From Gaoshiqia sp050178015 (GTDB lineage Bacteria; Bacteroidota; Bacteroidia; Bacteroidales; Prolixibacteraceae): DNA of 64,000 bases. This document shows, one piece after another, positions 17,864 through 26,804 of this stretch (within the stretch, counting starts at the first letter, position 1; the number at the start of each line of letters is the position of its first letter). The notes below the pieces were generated by a model that worked only from the letters and a program-made list of their open reading frames with translations, was not told the DNA's origin and searched no databases. A program made the position numbers and the translations under genes. Location: assembly GCA_050178015.1 (NCBI GenBank), contig JBFXGM010000006.1, positions 62,001 to 126,000 of the forward strand, read 5' to 3'.

Positions 17864-19048
17864 ATGGCGGATCTTGAAAAATATATTGAAGATAAACGGT
17901 TTTTGAAATGGGTATTTGAACCAGACACGGAAACTGAAAATTACTATGCCGCTTACCTGAAGGCTCATCCCGAAGAAAAGGTGAAATTGCTCAACGCGAA
18001 GAAGGAGCTATCGCTTTTGGCGGTTAAAAATGTGAAACCCGGCACTGCAACCAAAGAACGCATTTACCACGAAATTACAGCTGCTCGTCCGACAGGGAGA
18101 ACCGGGCGTTTGGTTCGCTTCAACTTGGCCGTTTGGGCTCGCTATGCTGCCATTGCCATCTTGTTTTTTGCAATCGGCTCGCTTTTTATGTACGAATTTG
18201 GCCGAAATACGGGAACAATGCCCGTTGCTGAAAGTTTGTTGGTAAAAAGCGCTTCCCAAAATACGATGGTGTATCTGGCTGACGGCTCACAGCGCGAGAT
18301 TGGCCATGCCCAAACCGTGATTGATTTTTCGCATTCGGGCCATCTGGTTGTCGAAAACGATACAATAAAAATTGGAAAAACTTTTCCTCAAAACTCAAAA
18401 AACCTTGTAGTTGTGCCACATGGAAAGAGGGCTGTTGTAAAATTGTACGATAACAGCGAGGTGAAACTGAATGCCGGTAGCCGGATTATCCTGCCGGATG
18501 TTTTTTCCGAAGAAACCCGGAATGCCTACCTGGTGGGAGAAGCTTTTTTTGATATCAGGAAAGATCCGGCCCATCCGTTTTTGGTTGAAACTTCGTCCGC
18601 CGTGGTCAAGGTATTGGGAACCAGTTTTCATTTAGCTGCTTATCCCGATCGCGAGGAGGTGTCCACTTTCTTGCAGGAAGGCGTGGTTCGCTTCCGGGCT
18701 GCCGATCATGGTTTGTTCTCCGGTTGGGTGGAGCTGAAACCAAACGAACAGGCAACTTTTAGCCGGACCAGTCAAAAAATTGCCGTCACCCGGGGCGACG
18801 AAACATACTACCGGCTTTGGAAAGATGGCATCGTTCAATTAAATAATGAAACGGTGCAGCATCTGCTTGCCCGTGTAGAACAATATTTTAACATCACCAT
18901 CCGCTCAACGGACCAGCAGGTTGGCAGTTTGAGGATAAGCGGGAAGCTTGATTTGAATAAAGATATGGATGAAGTATTTGAATACGTTGAATTAATAACC
19001 GATAAAAAAATAGTGAAAGAAAATGCCGGCGCATTTAGTTTGAACTAA
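17864..19048 (+). CDS. FecR-family anti-sigma factor, copy 1
   Basis: A 394-residue inner-membrane protein: a cytoplasmic N-terminal sigma-binding part, one membrane segment (YAAIAILFFAIGSLFMYEF), a periplasmic FecR domain (LYDNSEVKLNAGSRI, YLVGEAFFDIRKDPAHPFL, VKVLGTSFHL) and a C-terminal DUF4974-type segment (LLARVEQYFNITIRS). It holds the ECF sigma factor inactive until the STN domain of the partner SusC signals. The open frame begins at GTG 17834, but ATG 17864 is the better start. No promoter is seen in the short gap to the sigma gene. Confidence 0.9.
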   Translation: MADLEKYIEDKRFLKWVFEPDTETENYYAAYLKAHPEEKVKLLNAKKELSLLAVKNVKPGTATKERIYHEITAARPTGRTGRLVRFNLAVWARYAAIAILFFAIGSLFMYEFGRNTGTMPVAESLLVKSASQNTMVYLADGSQREIGHAQTVIDFSHSGHLVVENDTIKIGKTFPQNSKNLVVVPHGKRAVVKLYDNSEVKLNAGSRIILPDVFSEETRNAYLVGEAFFDIRKDPAHPFLVETSSAVVKVLGTSFHLAAYPDREEVSTFLQEGVVRFRAADHGLFSGWVELKPNEQATFSRTSQKIAVTRGDETYYRLWKDGIVQLNNETVQHLLARVEQYFNITIRSTDQQVGSLRISGKLDLNKDMDEVFEYVELITDKKIVKENAGAFSLN

Positions 19049-19107
19049 AAACCGGAAGATGGTGGCACATCCTCCGGTTCAAACCAGGTTAAAACTAACT
19101 GGCTGGT
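19049..19107 (+). promoter_or_regulatory. Hairpin-bearing leader between fecR and susC, copy 1
   Basis: Two inverted repeats: AACCGGAAGATG / CATCCTCCGGTT (19049-19060 with 19067-19078, one mismatch) and AACCAG / CTGGTT (19081-19086 with 19102-19107), followed by ATAAACTAAA and AATTTATG at the susC start. The fecR-susC gap at 49932-49993 has the same design. Likely an attenuator or processing site that sets the susC level apart from the regulators; no proof from sequence alone. Confidence 0.45.
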
Positions 19108-19134
19108 TTAATATAAACTAAACATTTCAAATTT

Positions 19135-22100
19135 ATGAAAAAAAAATCATTAACTGACTTTCCCACTTGGGGGAGCATTAAAACATTATGGAGAATCATG
19201 AAACTAACTACACTGATCTCTTTGTGTTTCGTAATTACGGCAGCAGCCAATTCGTATTCACAATCAACCAAGCTAAACTTAAAGCTTTCCAACTCGTCGG
19301 TGAAGGAAATCCTGAACCAAATCGAAACGGAAAGTGAATATGTATTTCTGTATAATCTGAACGAAATGGATGAAAACCGCAAGGTGGACATCGATCTCGA
19401 AAATGCATCAATTACCGAGGTGCTCGGTCAACTCCTGAAAGGCCAAAACCTGACCTACACGGTTTACGATCGCCAAGTGATTATCCGTGCGGATGACCAG
19501 GCCCGGAACATGAATCGAAGTGTGCAGCCGCAAACGGCTAGTGGTAAAGTTACCACCACTACCGGAGAGCCAATACCGGGGGTTACAGTTGTTGTTTTGG
19601 GAACCAACGTGGGGACTATCACAGATTTGGATGGATCGTTTACGTTGAGCAATGTCACGCCAGGTTCGGTTTTGGTATTCTCGTTTGTAGGTATGGTTTC
19701 TCAGGAAGTGAGCTTCGAAGGGCAAGCTTTCCTTAATGTACAACTGGCGGAAGAAACTATCGGAATCGAAGAAGTAGTGGCCATTGGTTATGGTACCATG
19801 CGTAAAAGTGACCTGACGGGAGCCATAACTCAAGTCAAATCGGACGAGTTGGCGGCCGCATCCGTTTCAAACCCGATTCAGGCTTTGCAAGGACGCGCCT
19901 CCGGGGTAGCCGTACTGACGAACAATGCTCCTGGCTCTTCGCCTACTTTACGTGTTCGTGGTAGCGGTTCTATCAATGCCGGCAATGATCCGCTGTATGT
20001 TGTGGATGGTTTTCCGCTGATTAATAACGACCTGAATGATATCAACCCGAACGATATTGCGTCTATGGAAATCCTTAAAGACGCTTCTTCATCAGCAATT
20101 TATGGGTCTCGCGGTGCGAATGGCGTTGTGCTCATTACCACTAAAAAAGGACAGCAAGGAAAAAATAACCTGTCGGTTAATTCTTACTTTGGAATTCAAA
20201 CTCCTGAGCGTTTGGTGGATATGTTGGATCGGGATGAATTCATCGAATATGTGAATGAGGCTTATACTTACTCCAAAGGAGCCCCGGTTTATTCATCCAC
20301 CAATCCGGCACCGGCCTATAATACCGACTGGCAGGATGCCATTGTTCGTGACCAGGCCGTCCTGCATGAGCATTCAATTACTTTTGACGGCGGAAACGAC
20401 CGCACAAACTACCTGCTGTCGGGTGGAATCTTTTCACAAACCGGGCTTCTTCCGGCTTCCGGCTTCGAAAAATATACGTTCCGCAACAACCTAACCCATA
20501 AATTCAGCAATTGGCTTACCGTTGGTTCGCACATGAACTTCAGTCATGCAATACAGAATGTACGGGATAATCCTACCGGGAATATTTTCCGTTTTGGCTG
20601 GCCTACCATGCCCACGAAAAACACGGACGGTTCCTGGTATTATTCGTTCCTCGATCCGCAGCACGATTCTTATATCGAAGGGCGCTGGAATCCGGTGGCT
20701 GACGCTGAGGAAGTAACGGATGAACGAACCCGTAATCGAATTCTGGGTGACGTTTTTGCCGAATTCACGCTGCACAAAAATTTGAAATTCAAAACGAATA
20801 TTGGCGTTGATATGTCGAATTCAAAAGGGTATCAATATGAATCTTCCAAGTCATCAGCCGGATTGAGCTCAGGCGGAAAAGGAGTGGGCGGACAATCGTA
20901 CAATAAAATGACTTCTCTGTTGTCGGAGAGCATGTTGACTTATTCGAATGTTTGGAATGATGTGCATCGATTTACTGCCGTTGGAGTTTATTCATACCAG
21001 GATTACGAATACGATGTGCTGAGTATCAGTGGATCTGGTTTCGAAAATGATGCTACCGGGGCTTACGATATGAACCTGGCTACCCGGGAAGGTGTAAGGT
21101 ACAGCTCAAATAAGTACGGCAACAAGCTCATCTCGTGGACTGCCCGTGCTTCCTATGTTTACAACGATAGATATATGGTTACGGCAACCGGCCGTTATGA
21201 TGGTTCCTCGCGCTTTGGTGAGAACAATAAATGGGGGTTCTTCCCTTCACTGGGGTTGGGCTGGACGGTAAGCCAGGAATCTTTTCTGATCGATAATCCC
21301 GTGCTCACCAACCTGAAATTACGTGCCAGTTTTGGTATTACCGGTAACCAGGAAATCAGCAACTATGCTTCATTGCCCAAACTGACAGCTTCCAATTATG
21401 TATATAATTCTGTATTGATGCCTGGTTATACTGAGTCGATCGGTAATCCGGACCTTAGTTGGGAGCGTACAACACAGGTTGACTTGGGGATGGATTTGAG
21501 CCTCTGGAATATTTTGGATATCAATGTGGACTACTATCAGCGGACTACAAACGACCTGTTGTACAATGTGCCCATCCCCACGACTTCAGGCTTTAGCAGC
21601 ATTCTTGACAATATTGGTGAAGTACAAAATAATGGGATGGAATTTTCTGCATTTGTTAAGATACTGGATGGCGGGCTGAAGTGGTCAGTTGGTGGTAATT
21701 TAACTTACAACAAGAATGAAATCACGGAATTGTACGGTGATGTTGAGAAAATTACCATTGGAACCTCATCGAATGGCTATGCCCGTTTCCTGGAAGTTGG
21801 TAAACCGGTGAATGCGGTATATACCCGCGAATCTGCAGGTATCATTCGTACTCAGGAGCAGCTTGACAGCTACCGGGAAATTCGTTCCACCGCCAACTTC
21901 GGAGAAGAAATGTACGTGGACCATACCGGGAATAATTCGATCGGTACAGACGACTACATTTGCATCGGCTCTCCGGAACCTAAGTTTTTCTATGGTTTCT
22001 CAACCAATGCAAGCTACAAAAATTTCACATTGGAGGTTTACGGACAGGGAGCGCATGATTATGCTTCTGTCGCCGGGATTGACAACAGCGCCTTTGGCGG

Positions 22101-22503
22101 AACTTCGCTGGTAATTGGTTATGCCACGTCAACCGATAGTTATCTGATGTACGGTGAAAATCAGATCTTGAACCAAAATTACCAGCCTTCTCAATATGCT
22201 TACGACCGCATGTGGAGCGAAAGCAATCCCAACGGTAGCTTCCCGCGTGCCGGGGCCAAAGATGTCTATTTTTCAGACCGGACCAGTGCTAACTGGAGCT
22301 ATTTTATTCTGAAAAACATCAAGTTGGGATACGACTTTACCCCAATGATTAAAAATGTGAACTGGGTAAAACAGCTGAACGTATATCTCAATATGCAGAA
22401 CTACTTTAACCGGGCAAATCATCGTGGTTACAACCCGGAAAACGGGGATACAACCTACCCCTGGGCAAAGTCGATGATCTTTGGTGTTAATGTTAAATTT
22501 TAA
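19135..22503 (+). CDS. SusC/RagA-type TonB-dependent outer-membrane transporter, copy 1
   Basis: A 1122-residue outer-membrane protein. Order of parts: signal region to about 43, STN signalling domain (46-118, SVKEILNQIETESEYVFLYN), carboxypeptidase-regulatory-like beta domain (about 135-205, PIPGVTVVVLGTNVGTITD), plug (from about 211, IEEVVAIGYGTMRKSDLTGA, with SGSINAGNDPLYVVDGFP and GSRGANGVVLITTKKG) and a 22-strand barrel ending in FGVNVKF. With the SusD lipoprotein it imports glycan fragments using TonB energy. The STN domain fits ECF/FecR signalling with the genes just upstream. The substrate is probably a pectin fragment, judged from the neighbours. Confidence 0.95.
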   Translation: MKKKSLTDFPTWGSIKTLWRIMKLTTLISLCFVITAAANSYSQSTKLNLKLSNSSVKEILNQIETESEYVFLYNLNEMDENRKVDIDLENASITEVLGQLLKGQNLTYTVYDRQVIIRADDQARNMNRSVQPQTASGKVTTTTGEPIPGVTVVVLGTNVGTITDLDGSFTLSNVTPGSVLVFSFVGMVSQEVSFEGQAFLNVQLAEETIGIEEVVAIGYGTMRKSDLTGAITQVKSDELAAASVSNPIQALQGRASGVAVLTNNAPGSSPTLRVRGSGSINAGNDPLYVVDGFPLINNDLNDINPNDIASMEILKDASSSAIYGSRGANGVVLITTKKGQQGKNNLSVNSYFGIQTPERLVDMLDRDEFIEYVNEAYTYSKGAPVYSSTNPAPAYNTDWQDAIVRDQAVLHEHSITFDGGNDRTNYLLSGGIFSQTGLLPASGFEKYTFRNNLTHKFSNWLTVGSHMNFSHAIQNVRDNPTGNIFRFGWPTMPTKNTDGSWYYSFLDPQHDSYIEGRWNPVADAEEVTDERTRNRILGDVFAEFTLHKNLKFKTNIGVDMSNSKGYQYESSKSSAGLSSGGKGVGGQSYNKMTSLLSESMLTYSNVWNDVHRFTAVGVYSYQDYEYDVLSISGSGFENDATGAYDMNLATREGVRYSSNKYGNKLISWTARASYVYNDRYMVTATGRYDGSSRFGENNKWGFFPSLGLGWTVSQESFLIDNPVLTNLKLRASFGITGNQEISNYASLPKLTASNYVYNSVLMPGYTESIGNPDLSWERTTQVDLGMDLSLWNILDINVDYYQRTTNDLLYNVPIPTTSGFSSILDNIGEVQNNGMEFSAFVKILDGGLKWSVGGNLTYNKNEITELYGDVEKITIGTSSNGYARFLEVGKPVNAVYTRESAGIIRTQEQLDSYREIRSTANFGEEMYVDHTGNNSIGTDDYICIGSPEPKFFYGFSTNASYKNFTLEVYGQGAHDYASVAGIDNSAFGGTSLVIGYATSTDSYLMYGENQILNQNYQPSQYAYDRMWSESNPNGSFPRAGAKDVYFSDRTSANWSYFILKNIKLGYDFTPMIKNVNWVKQLNVYLNMQNYFNRANHRGYNPENGDTTYPWAKSMIFGVNVKF

Positions 22504-22521
22504 TCAGAAAAACGAATCATT

Positions 22522-24099
22522 ATGAAATTTATAAAATATCTTTTGCTTGCATTTGCTGTGCCGTTTTTTACTCAGTGCACAGATTTGGAAGAAGAACCCT
22601 ATACCTTCCTTGCTCCTTCCACCTTTTATCAGAATGCCGAAGAACTGGGAATGGCTGTGGTAAGTGTTTATGATGCTTATCAAACAGCCTATGGAGGCGC
22701 CAACTACAAATATCACATGTACCTTGAAGTGTTGACCGAGTTTGGCGCTCCCGCCTATGCCAAGGATGATGTTCATCTTTGGAATGCCTGGTATGATGTA
22801 AACAACCCATCCCGTACCTTCTCAAACGACTGGCCGCGCGCTTTTTCATTGATCAACCGGGCCAACATTGTTCTTGGTCGTGGCGAAGGAATTGATATGG
22901 ACGAAACATTGAAAAAACGGTATTTTGCAGAAGTGCGATTCCTTAGAGCATTGGCCAATTATAACCTGGTTCGTATTTTTGGCGGTCTTCCCATCCCCGA
23001 ATCTTATACAACGTCTTTGGAAGGCTTGGAGATTCCGCGCAAATCGGTTGCCGAAACGTATGAACACATCATTGCCGATCTGGAATTTGCCGAAGCCAAC
23101 CTTCCGTTAAAATCGGCTTATTCGGCCAACGACAAATGGCGGCCGTCAAAAGGTGCTGCTCAGGCCTTTTTGGGTGAAGTTTACCTGACCCGTGCCAGCA
23201 TGGAAGGAGTGGATGCTTTCTTCGATAAATCGAAAGAATACAGTGGAAAAGTAATCCAGTCCGGCGAATTTGAACTGGAACCGGATTTTAAAGACCTGTG
23301 GTATTGGTGGAATACCAACAATAAAAACGGGAAGGAATCCATCTTCGAAATCCAGTATGGACAAATTAGCGGCGAATATAACAACCTGCACGTCATGTTT
23401 GGGGTGAATATTACCGAAGCCACCATTGGCTGCTATATGTACCGCCGTTATGGCCCAACAATTCCGGCATATTTGTCGTACAGCAATGACGACACCCGGA
23501 AGGAAGGAACTTTCCTGGATCGTTTTAACCGGACAACCAATGGTGTAATCACCGGCGAATTGGTTTTTGTTCCTGAGGATAACGGATTTTATCCCGGTTC
23601 TCAGGGCTGGAATACAGCCTCGCCCGGAAATATTAAGTTTTACGACCGTACTCCCGAGTCAGCATCTCTGAAAATGCCTCAGGCCAACATTTATGTCATG
23701 CGTTATGCTGATGTTTTGTTGAATTATGCCGAAGCGGAGAACCACATCAATGGCCCCACAACCGATGCGTTGGATAAAATTAATGATGTCCGCAATCGTG
23801 CCAACCTGGAAGATATTCCTGAAGGAGTGAGCTTCCAGGAACTGGATGACTTTATTTACCGTGAACGCGGCTGGGAATTTATCGGCGAATCGCAGCTTTA
23901 TTTTGATGCTCTGCGTACCGACCGCATTGGCGCAAAAGTACAGGAAGAGTGGACCTATTGCCTGGATAATGGGGTCTATATGTATAAAGATGCCACGCTG
24001 GAATTTGTGCCCCAAAAGTCCTTTTTGTGGAAGATTCCAACGTACGACTTAGACTCTAACCCTGCTTTGGAGCAGAACCCGGACAATGTATCGAAGTAG
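22522..24099 (+). CDS. SusD/RagB-type glycan-binding lipoprotein, copy 1
   Basis: A 525-residue surface lipoprotein (lipobox FTQC, C19) of the SusD family, all-helical with TPR-like repeats. Family features include RFLRALANYNLVRIFGGLP, WRPSKGAAQAFLGEVYLT, MRYADVLLNYAEAENHI and IYRERGWEFIGESQLYFDAL. It forms the lid on the SusC transporter encoded 18 bp upstream and captures oligosaccharides at the cell surface. A strong hairpin terminator follows 17 bp after the stop codon, so this is the end of the transcription unit. Confidence 0.94.
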   Translation: MKFIKYLLLAFAVPFFTQCTDLEEEPYTFLAPSTFYQNAEELGMAVVSVYDAYQTAYGGANYKYHMYLEVLTEFGAPAYAKDDVHLWNAWYDVNNPSRTFSNDWPRAFSLINRANIVLGRGEGIDMDETLKKRYFAEVRFLRALANYNLVRIFGGLPIPESYTTSLEGLEIPRKSVAETYEHIIADLEFAEANLPLKSAYSANDKWRPSKGAAQAFLGEVYLTRASMEGVDAFFDKSKEYSGKVIQSGEFELEPDFKDLWYWWNTNNKNGKESIFEIQYGQISGEYNNLHVMFGVNITEATIGCYMYRRYGPTIPAYLSYSNDDTRKEGTFLDRFNRTTNGVITGELVFVPEDNGFYPGSQGWNTASPGNIKFYDRTPESASLKMPQANIYVMRYADVLLNYAEAENHINGPTTDALDKINDVRNRANLEDIPEGVSFQELDDFIYRERGWEFIGESQLYFDALRTDRIGAKVQEEWTYCLDNGVYMYKDATLEFVPQKSFLWKIPTYDLDSNPALEQNPDNVSK

Positions 24100-24115
24100 T
24101 TAATCCTAAGATAGT

Positions 24116-24152
24116 GAGGACGGAATGGCTTCATTCCGTCCTTCATTTTATT
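24116..24152 (+). terminator. Rho-independent terminator after susD 1
   Basis: GAGGACGGAATG (24116-24127) pairs with CATTCCGTCCTT (24132-24143) around the 4-nt loop GCTT, giving a 12-bp stem with a terminal G-T pair, followed by the T-rich CATTTTATTTT. It closes the first susCD operon. Confidence 0.9.
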
Positions 24153-24268
24153 TTGAACCCGGATAATTCTTTATACTGCCAGGAAGTATAGTGTCAGTAC
24201 CAATAATTAATATAAAATTTCAGTAGCTAAGGGTCTTTATCTGTACGTAGCGATGAATCTATAAAATC

Positions 24269-25336
24269 ATGAATAAGTTCTTGGAAAATAAAATGTTGCC
24301 TGTAGATATTGTACTAGCCCCTGAATGGTGGTACAAAAATGAAAAGATCACTTTCGACTGTGATTTCTTTTTTCATCCGCTAAAACGGGTGGAGGTAGAG
24401 CAGCGTATGGAGAAGGTGCTTTATGAGCGTTGGGGAAAATTTGGCTTGGGAGAGCATAAAGATCAGGTACGGCCAGAAATTGGGGCCGTTCACCTTGCTG
24501 CAGGATATCTGCTTTCTGAAATGATGGGGTGTGAGGTAAAATATACTGAAGCTCATCCACCTCAGGTGTTGCCGGCTCATCAGGAGTTAAGGAATATTTC
24601 GGTCGATGAGGCTTTTCGTTCTGATGCTTTTCGCAAAGTTTCTGGATTGACCGATTCCCTGAAAAAGAGATATGGATTCCTGACAGGCGATATTAACTGG
24701 GGAGGAATCCTGAACATTGCCATGGATTTGCGGGGAGAAAATGTTTTCCTTGATATGATGATGACTCCGGATGAGTTAAAAGAATACTTTGCTGGGATCG
24801 CCAGTGTCATTGAGAAGTTTACTTCATTTCTTCAGTTTGAAACAGGAACGACATCAATTTCTGTAAATCGGGGCGTTCGTCACTTAAACCAACCTGTTTT
24901 GCTGCATTCCGAATGTTCGCATACCATGATTTCAGAGGAAGATTACGAAAATTACCTGTTGCCGTTTGATCAGCAATGGAGTAAGAATAGATCGTTTGGA
25001 ATTCACTACTGCGGATCCGATCCGCACCGGATGGCGGCCAGTTTTGCCAAAATACCGCACCTTGACTACCTCGATCTGGGCTGGGGTGGCGATGTAAAAG
25101 TTCTTCGGCAGCATCTGCCGGATACGTTTTTAAATATCCGCTTGAGCCCGGTTGAAATTGCCCGGCAGTCACACGATGAGATCCGGGAAACAATCACCAG
25201 CTTGGTTCACGATTCCGGAAATCCTTATCTGACCGGGGTTTGCTGCATCAATATGGATGACTCGGTTACCGATGACCAGATTAGTACAATTTTTGAAACC
25301 GTGAAAGAATTGAAAAATGAGTATTCTGGCAAATAG
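24269..25336 (+). CDS. UroD-superfamily corrinoid methyltransferase-like protein, 1
   Basis: A 355-residue soluble protein with the uroporphyrinogen decarboxylase (UroD) TIM-barrel fold. It is not a haem enzyme by context and carries the zinc motif of MtaA/MtbA-type methylcobamide methyltransferases: H246 and C248 in GIHYCGSD and a third thiolate at C325 (or C326) in TGVCCINMD. As I recall the MtaA ligand set is His-X-Cys and a Cys about 77 residues on, which is the spacing seen here. Such proteins move a methyl group between a corrinoid protein and a thiol or folate, or demethylate O-methyl compounds. A corrinoid protein gene starts at 63571. No signal peptide, so it acts in the cytoplasm. 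The substrate is proposed, not shown: a methylated pectin sugar. It follows a terminator and a 125-bp gap, so it has its own promoter. Confidence 0.8.
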   Translation: MNKFLENKMLPVDIVLAPEWWYKNEKITFDCDFFFHPLKRVEVEQRMEKVLYERWGKFGLGEHKDQVRPEIGAVHLAAGYLLSEMMGCEVKYTEAHPPQVLPAHQELRNISVDEAFRSDAFRKVSGLTDSLKKRYGFLTGDINWGGILNIAMDLRGENVFLDMMMTPDELKEYFAGIASVIEKFTSFLQFETGTTSISVNRGVRHLNQPVLLHSECSHTMISEEDYENYLLPFDQQWSKNRSFGIHYCGSDPHRMAASFAKIPHLDYLDLGWGGDVKVLRQHLPDTFLNIRLSPVEIARQSHDEIRETITSLVHDSGNPYLTGVCCINMDDSVTDDQISTIFETVKELKNEYSGK

Positions 25337-25345
25337 TTAACTAAT

Positions 25346-26473
25346 ATGACCAAAAAATTCAATAACCGATTGGCTGATGCCCAGGCAACGCAGGTAACGC
25401 CGGTAAAACCCGAAGCGTTCGATTTTGCCGAATACGAAGCTTATGCTGCCGCATTGAATGAAGGTTGTGCTCGCTTCTGGCAACAGCCCAGTGGCGTGGC
25501 CGTATACCGCCGGATGCGGGTGGGCGAGTGCTTTTCCTACGGTTGCCGCGACAGGAAGCGCTCGTTGGAGTTGCAATTGGGAGCATTGCAGAAAAGCATG
25601 CTTTTCAAAGCCGATGTGCCTAATTTTCTGGAGCCTTGGTACGGCATCGGTACTGTGGCCAGTGCTTTTGGCGGCGATTACCTTTGGGTGGAAGGGAATG
25701 CGCCTGCCCTGAAACCACGCTTTTCATCGATTGATGAAGTGCTGGCTTACGAACCGCAGGAGATCTCGCAAACCCCGATTGGCCGGCATACGCTGGACAT
25801 GATCGAATATTTTACGGAGCAAACACAAAGTCGCCTGCCTATTTCGCTCACCGACACCCAATCGCCGCTGAACATGATAGGCCACCTCTATCCGCTCGAT
25901 CAGTTTTTTATGGACATGCTACTGGAGCCTGAAAAAGTATCGCAGCTATTTGATATTCTGTCGGATTTGTCCATCCGTTTTAACCAGGAGCAATTGAAGT
26001 TGATTGGCCCTGCACTGGCATCTCCGGGACATGGTTTCGCTTCTTCAACAAAGTGGACTGGCCTGGGAATGAGCGATGACAATGCCATTATGATTTCGCC
26101 GGAACATTACCTTGAGATGGCTGCCCCTTCGGTAGAGAAAATTTGCACCCCGCTTGGCGGACCGGTTTTCCACTCGTGTGGCGATTGGTCGGGCTGGGTA
26201 GATGCCGTGCTGCAGATAAAAGGACTGAAGATGGCCGACGGGGCCTTTTCACCTCAAACCGATCCGGGGGCAACCAGCAACCTGGAAACTTTTCATCGTT
26301 TTGCCTATACCGGAATTGTGCTGAATGCCCGCATCGTGGGCGATATCGAAACCATTCGCGAGCAGGTTTCCCGGCTTTGGGTGCCCGGGATGAAACTTGT
26401 GGTGGTAACCTACTGCGAATCTCCTGCCGAACAAGAAGAAGCGTATCATCAGATTCATGAAATTTGCCAATGA
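25346..26473 (+). CDS. UroD-superfamily corrinoid methyltransferase-like protein, 2
   Basis: A 375-residue soluble UroD-fold protein encoded 9 bp after the first and clearly co-transcribed. The zinc-type motif is H276-S-C278 in PVFHSCGDWSGW with C357 in VVVTYCESP, a 79-residue spacing. It is only distantly similar to protein 1, mainly around the HxC motif and the C-terminal strand, so the pair is not a recent duplication; they may be two halves of one methyl-transfer route (substrate to corrinoid, corrinoid to acceptor) or serve different methyl donors. No signal peptide. Classical UroD is unlikely because no other haem genes are present and the zinc ligands are retained. Confidence 0.8.
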   Translation: MTKKFNNRLADAQATQVTPVKPEAFDFAEYEAYAAALNEGCARFWQQPSGVAVYRRMRVGECFSYGCRDRKRSLELQLGALQKSMLFKADVPNFLEPWYGIGTVASAFGGDYLWVEGNAPALKPRFSSIDEVLAYEPQEISQTPIGRHTLDMIEYFTEQTQSRLPISLTDTQSPLNMIGHLYPLDQFFMDMLLEPEKVSQLFDILSDLSIRFNQEQLKLIGPALASPGHGFASSTKWTGLGMSDDNAIMISPEHYLEMAAPSVEKICTPLGGPVFHSCGDWSGWVDAVLQIKGLKMADGAFSPQTDPGATSNLETFHRFAYTGIVLNARIVGDIETIREQVSRLWVPGMKLVVVTYCESPAEQEEAYHQIHEICQ

Positions 26474-26530
26474 AACACGAACAACAATAAAACATGTCTT
26501 TCGAAATAAATCAAATATTTCTATGGAAAA

Positions 26531-26544
26531 TGTAAACGTTTTCG
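26531..26544. promoter_or_regulatory. Probable LacI-type operator, imperfect
   Basis: TGTAAACGTTTTCG matches the operator at 673 at its first eleven positions (left half and centre) and diverges at the right end. It lies 146 bp upstream of the perfect site at 26677 (centre to centre), a spacing that could allow looping. Confidence 0.5.
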
Positions 26545-26674
26545 TAATATAGCATCGCTGTTTGAAAATTCAGGAATACAAAGCAAACCAATTAATAAAA
26601 CATGATAAACCGATTAATCATCTTGTTTGAATGAATTTATTTATCCATCTTGATTTGAAAATTATTATAACAAT

Positions 26675-26692
26675 ACTGTAAACGTTTACAGT
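26675..26692. promoter_or_regulatory. LacI-type operator, perfect 18-bp palindrome
   Basis: ACTGTAAACGTTTACAGT is self-complementary across 18 bp and contains the same 14-bp core as 673-686. TACAGTTG at 26687-26694, one base off the TAnnTTTG -7 consensus, overlaps its right half in the same register as the better promoter at 48083-48113. It probably controls the block starting with GH2 at 26805. Confidence 0.75.
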
Positions 26693-26804
26693 TGATGTGT
26701 AGATGTAGATGATGCTGGCGTGGCGAAATAGGAACATGTTTGTTCCGGTTTTTCCCGATCGAATTACAAAACAAAGATTAACTGGTTGAATAAAATTAAT
26801 TCTG

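Larger units (their letters stand above)
26474..26804. promoter_or_regulatory. 331-bp regulatory gap with two LacI-type sites
   Basis: No gene is seen here. The gap holds two operator-like palindromes (26531-26544 and 26675-26692), is otherwise A/T-rich, and precedes the GH2 gene. A CATGTTTG at 26735-26742, one base from the TAnnTTTG consensus, is a possible -7 box. No hairpin terminator was found after the UroD pair. Confidence 0.6.

Noticed and set aside
24269..25336. Uroporphyrinogen decarboxylase of haem synthesis
   Set aside because: No haem genes are nearby, there are three divergent copies in one window, and the HxC...C zinc motif of methyltransferases is present in two.
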